Below, piece after piece: positions 7,053-11,573 of a stretch of 11,573 bases of DNA. The DNA lies in contig CAVURW010000114.1 in NCBI GenBank assembly GCA_963743595.1, positions 1 through 11,573 of the forward strand, given 5' to 3'. The translations under genes were made by a program, and so were the position numbers. Below the pieces are notes generated by a model that saw nothing but the letters and a program-made list of their open reading frames with translations, was not told the DNA's origin and made no database searches. The DNA is from CAVURW01 sp963743595. Lineage in GTDB: Bacteria; Verrucomicrobiota; Verrucomicrobiia; Methylacidiphilales; UBA1321. Numbering within the stretch: position 1 is the first letter of the stretch; every line of letters starts with the position of its first letter.

Positions 7053-9200
7053 TTATTTCTTCTTGTTGGCGATGCTCAGCAGTAATGCCGCCTGATCTGC
7101 GGTGATCAAATCGCGCTGCTTTTTGGATGAACCCATTCCGTGACCGGCGTCATAATCGACGCGGAGCAAGATCGGGTTTTTACTGGCAGTGGCCGCTTGG
7201 AGACGCGCGGTCATTTTGCACAGTTGCCATGGGTCGACGCGGGGATCATTCGCACCGGTGATGAGGAGCACGGTTGGGTAGGCCACGCCATCCTTGACGT
7301 GTTGATAGGCGTCCATGGCCAGGAGCGATTTGAAGCCATCCTCGTCTTTCACGGATCCAAATTCCGGTGTGTTCGCGGGGCCGTTGGGGCCTTGTTCCAG
7401 CCGCAGCGTGTTCATCACACCCACGTTACAGATCGCCAGGGCAAAGAGATCGGGTCGCTCGGTTAACGCACCGCCGATGGTGATGCCACCAGCGCTCGTT
7501 CCACGCCCCGCCAATTTCGTCGGCGAGGTATATTTGTTATCGATCAGATACTGCGCGCACGCGATGAAATCGCCGATGGTGTTATGCTTGGTCTGTTTCT
7601 GTCCAGCCAAGTGCCAGGCTTCGCCATTCTCGCCACCACCGCGCACGTGGGCGTAAGCGATCACGATTCCCTTTTCCAATAACGCCAGTCGCGTCGCATC
7701 GAAGCCCGGCTCCAGACTTATTCCGTACGAGCCATAGCCCTCCAGTAAGCAGGGGTGGCTGCCATCCAGGGCCAGGTCTTTTTTGAAGATAATGGAGAGC
7801 GGAATCGGCGTTCCATCGGGTGCTGTGGCCATCACTTCCTTGGAGGTAATGCCGGAGAAATCGACCGGGTTCAGCGCCTCTATGCTCAACGTGGTTACCT
7901 TGCTCGCGCCGGGATCGTACGAGTACCACTGCGGGGCTTGTGTCCAGCCGGACATCCGAAACAAAAAGCCATCGAACTGCGGGTTGGTATCGAATCCTCC
8001 CAGCGATCCTGCAAAGGGCATCGGCACATCGCTCGCGCCGGTCTTGCCATATTCCAGCCGCTCAACTTGGGAAATGCCGCCCTTGGTTGTGGTGATGTAA
8101 AGGGCGTCCTTTGCGGCTGAAATTCCATGAATCACGCGGTCACTTTCGGGCACGACAACGTCTGCTTTCGCTATATCCGGCGAATCTAAATTGACGTGGA
8201 GAATTTTGAATTTGGGCGCGTCTTTATGACTGATCAACCACATGTCATGGCCATTGACTTCCAGGTTCGTGACGTCATCCGGAACATCCACGATCTTCTT
8301 CCAAACAGGATGACCTTGGGTGACCGCATCTGCCGGCGAAATCACAACTGTCAGTTCATTCAAGACGCCGTGGCCGATCACGCCGATCGCGTAGGGCGAG
8401 CCGGGCGATACACCCACGCTGCCTTGATCGGTCGGCACCATTCCCAGATCTGGAAATGCCTTACGGCTCAGCACCACCACATCCTTATCCGGTGAATCGC
8501 CCACGCGATGCAAGTAGCACTCGGAATCGAGCTCTTTATCATTCTTTGTTTTGTCCGGTCCGAGTTTTTGGAGACGTGTAAAAAAGAAAAAGTTATTGGA
8601 AATGTCCCAGCTCACGCCCGCTCCCCAGATCCGATCAATCACATCGCTCAGCGGCTTTGCAGTCGCGACGTCAATGATCCGGAGTTCGCCCTCCTCCGAA
8701 CCACCGGCGGCGATTTCCACCGCCACTTTCGACCCATCCCATGAGGGCGAAAAACCGCCGATCGTGAAGCGTTGGCCTGTAGCGCCGAGGACTTGGGGAT
8801 CGACCAATAATTTCTCTTCGCCTTCCAATCCATCGCGCACATAAAGCTTCGGCGTCTGATCTGCGGGGGTCACTTTGAAATAGAAATAGCGGTTACCGAA
8901 ATGCTGCAAGCCGCCGATCCGAGTGGAGGCATTATCGAGCGCCTCCACACGTTTAATGAGTTCGTCGCGCTCGGGTAGTTTAGCCAGGTAATCACGCGTG
9001 AAGGTGTTCTGCTCTTTCATCCACGATTGCACTTCCGGCGACGGCAAATTCTCCATCCACCGGTAGTTGTCCAAGACAGATTTTCCAAAGTAGATGTCGG
9101 TAACGGGACGAACCGGAGCCACCGGTTGTGTGGGAGATTGTTGCGCGTGGACCAGCGGTGCGGAGAGAACCATCGCGGTGAGGAGAATGCGTAGAGTCAT
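7053..9200 (-). CDS. Secreted prolyl oligopeptidase family serine peptidase (S9A)
   Basis: S9 prolyl oligopeptidases cut short peptides after proline; a seven-bladed propeller limits access to the active site. This 715-residue protein has the usual length and layout. It has a signal peptide (residues 1-19, ending VHA|QQ), an N-terminal S9_N segment (VLDNYRWMENLPSPEV), a propeller over ~80-430, and an alpha/beta-hydrolase domain over ~440-715. Typical motifs are GYGSYG, AHVRGGGENGEAWH and GRGTSAGG. The apparent catalytic triad is Ser569 (GTSAGG), Asp652 (TGANDPRVD) and His687 (DAGHG). The nucleophile elbow GTSAGG differs from the GGSNGG common in the family but keeps the serine and glycines. 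The ATG at 9198-9200 gives a clean signal peptide. The gene converges with the lyase-like gene and diverges from glpX. It probably digests peptides outside the cytoplasmic membrane for nutrition. Confidence 0.92.
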   Translation of the reverse strand: MTLRILLTAMVLSAPLVHAQQSPTQPVAPVRPVTDIYFGKSVLDNYRWMENLPSPEVQSWMKEQNTFTRDYLAKLPERDELIKRVEALDNASTRIGGLQHFGNRYFYFKVTPADQTPKLYVRDGLEGEEKLLVDPQVLGATGQRFTIGGFSPSWDGSKVAVEIAAGGSEEGELRIIDVATAKPLSDVIDRIWGAGVSWDISNNFFFFTRLQKLGPDKTKNDKELDSECYLHRVGDSPDKDVVVLSRKAFPDLGMVPTDQGSVGVSPGSPYAIGVIGHGVLNELTVVISPADAVTQGHPVWKKIVDVPDDVTNLEVNGHDMWLISHKDAPKFKILHVNLDSPDIAKADVVVPESDRVIHGISAAKDALYITTTKGGISQVERLEYGKTGASDVPMPFAGSLGGFDTNPQFDGFLFRMSGWTQAPQWYSYDPGASKVTTLSIEALNPVDFSGITSKEVMATAPDGTPIPLSIIFKKDLALDGSHPCLLEGYGSYGISLEPGFDATRLALLEKGIVIAYAHVRGGGENGEAWHLAGQKQTKHNTIGDFIACAQYLIDNKYTSPTKLAGRGTSAGGITIGGALTERPDLFALAICNVGVMNTLRLEQGPNGPANTPEFGSVKDEDGFKSLLAMDAYQHVKDGVAYPTVLLITGANDPRVDPWQLCKMTARLQAATASKNPILLRVDYDAGHGMGSSKKQRDLITADQAALLLSIANKKK

Positions 9201-9297
9201 GTTATTGAGACTTTAATAGCACGCCTCCACGCACTTACCACTTACTTCCCGCTTAATTCCTTGAAAACATACGGCAATGGTTTCAGCGGGACGCTGC

Positions 9298-9327
9298 TTG
9301 AAATTACCTTATTTAGCGGCGTAAACT
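9298..9327 (+). promoter_or_regulatory. Candidate promoter of glpX, near-leaderless
   Basis: TTGAAA (9298-9303, five of six matches) and TAAACT (9322-9327, four of six) are separated by 18 bases. The ATG at 9337 is only 9 bases beyond the -10, so transcription would begin at or just before the start codon. No Shine-Dalgarno sequence lies in front of the ATG, which fits a leaderless message. Confidence 0.4.
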
Positions 9328-9336
9328 ATCGGCCAC

Positions 9337-10401
9337 ATGACAAATACTAAATCTCTGCCGCTAGATTTCGAGCGGCTTATCGAAATGGACTTCGTTCGCG
9401 CTACGGAACTGGCCGCCCTAAACACGCTCCAGTGGTTGGGCAAAGGAAAAAAAGAAAAGGCCGATGAAGCCGCCTGCGATGCTATTCGAGGCATGTTCGA
9501 GCTAATGGATATTTCCGCTGAGGTGGTGATTGGTGAAGGTATTAAAGACGAAGCGCCGGGTCTGTTTAAGGGTGAAAAAGTAGGCATGTGGACGCCGGGC
9601 TCGCCCCGATTCGAAATCGCGCTCGATCCCGTCGATGGCACCACCAATGTCAGCAAAGGCATGCCCAATTCCGTGAGCTGTATCGCGGCGTCACAGCCCT
9701 CTGAGGATGGGCAACCCTGCTTGCTGGACATCCCCGCTTTTTACATGAAGAAACTCGCCTATCCGCTGGAAGTGCGGCGTGCGTGGATTAAAGATCCCGG
9801 CCTGCCCATTGATATCAACGCGCCCATCGAAGAGGTGATCGATGTGACCGCAAAGATCCTGGGTAAAGATGTTCGCGACGTCGTCGTCTGCGTACTGGAT
9901 CGTCCGCGCAATCAGGCGCTTATTGAAGCGATTCGCACGAAAGGCGCGGCGCTTCGCATGATTCAAGACGGCGATATTGCTGCCGCACTGGCCCCTGCGA
10001 TGCGCACATCGAACATCAATCTTTACGCGGGAATCGGTGGCACGCCCGAGTGCATTCTCTCCGCTGCTGGCCTGCGCTGTTTGGGCGGTGGCATGCGTGC
10101 CCAGATCTGGCCGCGCGACGAAGAAGAGCGCAAGTCTCTCATCGAGCAGGGCTGGGGTGACAAGCTCAACCAGCAGTACATGTCGCGCGATTTGGCTCGC
10201 GGCTCGAACATCGTCTTTGCGGCCACGGGCATCAGCGATAGCCCGCTCCTGCGCGGCGTCCACGTGGAAGGCTCGATTGCGACCACGCACTCCCTGCTGA
10301 TGCGCGCCCGCAGCGGAACTGTGCGGTTCATTGAGGCGCATCACGATCTGGCTCGGAAGACGATTCATCTGAAATCGACTCAGGTGGAGAATCGTATTTA
10401 G
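9337..10401 (+). CDS. glpX: Fructose-1,6-bisphosphatase, class II
   Basis: This enzyme hydrolyses fructose 1,6-bisphosphate to fructose 6-phosphate in the cytoplasm, the committed step of gluconeogenesis; some class II enzymes also take sedoheptulose 1,7-bisphosphate. The 354 residues match GlpX along their whole length: ATELAALNTLQWLGKGKKE (22-40), KADEAACDAIRGM (41-53), IGEGIKDEAPGL (65-76), DPVDGTT (97-103), DRPRNQ (~188-193), DGDIAAAL (~212-219) and GIGGTPECILSAAGLRCLGG (~233-252). Asp43, Glu67, Asp97 and Asp100 line up with the acidic residues expected to hold metal and substrate, based on family knowledge. The length is slightly above the ~330-340 residues of common GlpX proteins. It stands alone: the next gene begins 75 bases later behind its own promoter, and the upstream gene is divergent. 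Confidence 0.95.
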   Translation: MTNTKSLPLDFERLIEMDFVRATELAALNTLQWLGKGKKEKADEAACDAIRGMFELMDISAEVVIGEGIKDEAPGLFKGEKVGMWTPGSPRFEIALDPVDGTTNVSKGMPNSVSCIAASQPSEDGQPCLLDIPAFYMKKLAYPLEVRRAWIKDPGLPIDINAPIEEVIDVTAKILGKDVRDVVVCVLDRPRNQALIEAIRTKGAALRMIQDGDIAAALAPAMRTSNINLYAGIGGTPECILSAAGLRCLGGGMRAQIWPRDEEERKSLIEQGWGDKLNQQYMSRDLARGSNIVFAATGISDSPLLRGVHVEGSIATTHSLLMRARSGTVRFIEAHHDLARKTIHLKSTQVENRI

Positions 10402-10441
10402 GCGGAACGCAGCAGTTAACGGATACCTCGCGCTTTGATGC

Positions 10442-10470
10442 TTGACATGCATTGAGGTGCGAGGCATGGT
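10442..10470 (+). promoter_or_regulatory. Candidate promoter of the padR operon
   Basis: TTGACA (10442-10447) is a perfect -35 box. At 17 bases spacing lies CATGGT (10465-10470), a weak -10 with three of six matches. The ATG at 10477 follows 6 bases later, so the transcript would be leaderless or nearly so. A strong -35 with a poor -10 is common for regulated promoters. Confidence 0.4.
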
Positions 10471-10476
10471 CGCCTC
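10461..10476. promoter_or_regulatory. Palindrome overlapping the padR promoter, possible operator
   Basis: GAGGC-ATGGTC-GCCTC is a perfect 5-bp inverted repeat that covers the proposed -10 and ends one base before the padR ATG. PadR proteins commonly bind inverted repeats in their own promoter as dimers. Direct proof is lacking and the arms are short, so chance is possible. Confidence 0.3.
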
Positions 10477-10815
10477 ATGGCCACTGCCAAGTCCTATTTC
10501 GTTAACGGCATCCCCGAGATGCTCATCCTTCAACTCCTGTCCCGCGAAGAGATGTACGGCTATCAATTGGTGATCGCCATTCGCCAGCGCTCTGGCGAAA
10601 CCTTCCAGTTTGGCGAGGGATGTTTGTATCCCATTCTGCATCGGCTCGCGGATGGCGGTTATCTCATCTCGCGCAGGGAGGTGGTCGCCGGTCGACCCCG
10701 CCACTACTACAAGACCTCGCCTAAGGGGGAGAGCTACCTGGAATCGCTCCGGAAGGAATGGACCTCCGTGGTCCACGGTGCGCAGACGATCTTGAGGGCC
10801 GCATATGCTCACTAA
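10477..10815 (+). CDS. PadR family transcriptional regulator
   Basis: This is a 112-residue winged-helix DNA-binding protein of the PadR type, which normally works as a dimeric repressor of an adjacent envelope or efflux gene. Family marks are GIPEMLILQLLSREEMYGYQL (two adjoining helices, ~11-31), GEGCLYPILHRLADGGYL (~46-63, recognition helix and turn) and GRPRHYYKTSPKGESYL (~72-88, the wing). The length fits the short PadR subfamily (around 110 residues), which lacks the long C-terminal dimerisation domain. The final codons overlap the start of the next gene by 11 bases, so the two are one transcript and probably translationally coupled. A TTGACA-type promoter with a palindrome directly upstream suggests self-regulation. 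The inducer is unknown. Confidence 0.93.
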   Translation: MATAKSYFVNGIPEMLILQLLSREEMYGYQLVIAIRQRSGETFQFGEGCLYPILHRLADGGYLISRREVVAGRPRHYYKTSPKGESYLESLRKEWTSVVHGAQTILRAAYAH

Positions 10816-11548
10816 TTCGTACAAGGTCCAACTCCTCCAGCAGCTGGCCAAACATGGCATTTTTGGGCAACCGGCCGAGCGGCTCCTGGAAGAAATGGAC
10901 GATCATTACCAGGCTGCTCTGGCCGATCTTCATGTCAGCGAGGGCACTCACAAGCTCGAAGCTCAACGCCGCGCGTGGCAAATCCTCGGAAACCCGGAGA
11001 TCATCGCCGATTCCGTGGCGGATGCGTCGCGAGCCAGTTGCTTACCTGCGCGTCGTCCGGTCGTTTTCGCGGGACTATTCTTTACGCTTCTATTCGCGGC
11101 TACGGTACTCTTTCAGCTGAGCTTTTTCGCGATTTTATCCGTTCTGCATGTCGTACATTTCAGTTGGATTGATACGCACTTCTGCGAACGGCTGGTCAAT
11201 ATCGCCCTGAGTTGGGCACCGCAATTCACCAGCCTGGCGCTGTTGGCCGCCTTGGTCTATCGGCTGCCCATCGGCTGGAGAGGGCTCTTTGCCGGTGGAA
11301 CTGCGGCAGGTCTCGCCACCGCTCTGGTTGTGAGTCACTACCATGCCGGCACGGCCGGTCACCACTATTCACTCACGCTCGGACCGGCCATCAATGGGCT
11401 ACTGGAAGGTCGCGTTCATATCGACAAAAACCTCCTCCGAAACCTGTGTCATTTGGCCTTCCCGGCTCTGACCTGCGTGGGAGCTCGCTGGCTGGTATCT
11501 AGGCAAGCTTCTCTCGCTTCTCTAAAACGGCTAGCGCAAAATCTGTAG
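10805..11548 (+). CDS. HAAS-like membrane protein, partner of PadR
   Basis: This is a 247-residue protein with a soluble helical N-terminus (residues ~1-75, including ERLLEEMDDHYQAALADL and AQRRAWQILGNPEIIADS) of the type found in HAAS/DUF1700-like proteins and permease-prefix regions. About four hydrophobic segments follow (~85-117, 131-152, 157-177 and 212-231), the first long enough for one long or two short membrane passes. In such pairs the PadR repressor controls a membrane protein whose helical head is thought to work in signalling or as an anti-sigma-like module. That role is family knowledge, not visible here. The start codon lies inside the last codons of padR (11-base overlap, different frame). 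A histidine-rich loop (SHYHAGTAGHHYS, ~177-189) sits between membrane segments. The exact function is unknown. Confidence 0.75.
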   Translation: MLTNSYKVQLLQQLAKHGIFGQPAERLLEEMDDHYQAALADLHVSEGTHKLEAQRRAWQILGNPEIIADSVADASRASCLPARRPVVFAGLFFTLLFAATVLFQLSFFAILSVLHVVHFSWIDTHFCERLVNIALSWAPQFTSLALLAALVYRLPIGWRGLFAGGTAAGLATALVVSHYHAGTAGHHYSLTLGPAINGLLEGRVHIDKNLLRNLCHLAFPALTCVGARWLVSRQASLASLKRLAQNL

Positions 11549-11573
11549 GCCACCGGTTTGACGCAGGCCTTCA

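Noticed and set aside
9691..10860. A 389-codon open frame on the minus strand opposite glpX and padR
   Set aside because: Both plus-strand genes are convincing family members with intact motifs. The antisense frame shows no recognisable domain and is rich in residues expected from reading GC-rich codons backwards.

Overview
The window looks like chromosomal DNA of a free-living Gram-negative-type bacterium. The closest fit is the Verrucomicrobia (PVC) group, judged from a heparinase-like secreted protein, an S9 prolyl oligopeptidase with a signal peptide, a GlpX-type fructose bisphosphatase, a PadR plus HAAS-type membrane protein pair, and starts mostly without Shine-Dalgarno sequences. The phylum is an inference from family composition, not proven here.

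It falls into two parts. The left part (1 to about 2964) is decayed, mobile-element-like DNA. First comes a plus-strand wreck of one large gene (1-2411). It encoded at least three ~84-residue repeats with an EWAL...GL signature, then a CbxX/CfxQ-type AAA+ ATPase, then a C-terminal zinc ribbon, and it is now split by about eight frame changes. Converging on it with about 40 bases between the stop codons is the 3' part of a MobA/MobL relaxase gene on the minus strand (2453-2964), itself frameshifted. The relaxase remnant is joined directly to the first 164 codons of nadB (L-aspartate oxidase, 2960-3454, minus strand). That join is a recombination or insertion breakpoint that removed about two thirds of nadB.

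The right part (3455-11573) is orderly and intact. A 1057-residue exported lyase-like protein (3671-6844, plus) faces a 715-residue secreted prolyl oligopeptidase (7053-9200, minus). Between them lies a short convergent spacer holding two related REP-like palindromes and an 11-bp tandem repeat. Divergent from the peptidase is the class II fructose-1,6-bisphosphatase glpX (9337-10401). A two-gene unit follows: a PadR repressor (10477-10815) overlapping by 11 bases an integral membrane protein with an N-terminal HAAS-like helical region (10805-11548). It is preceded by a TTGACA-type promoter with a palindrome that could be the operator.

Functionally, the right half suggests extracellular polysaccharide and peptide breakdown next to central gluconeogenesis and a small self-regulated envelope module. 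The left half is the eroding end of an acquired element. No tRNA, rRNA, CRISPR array or intact insertion sequence was seen.
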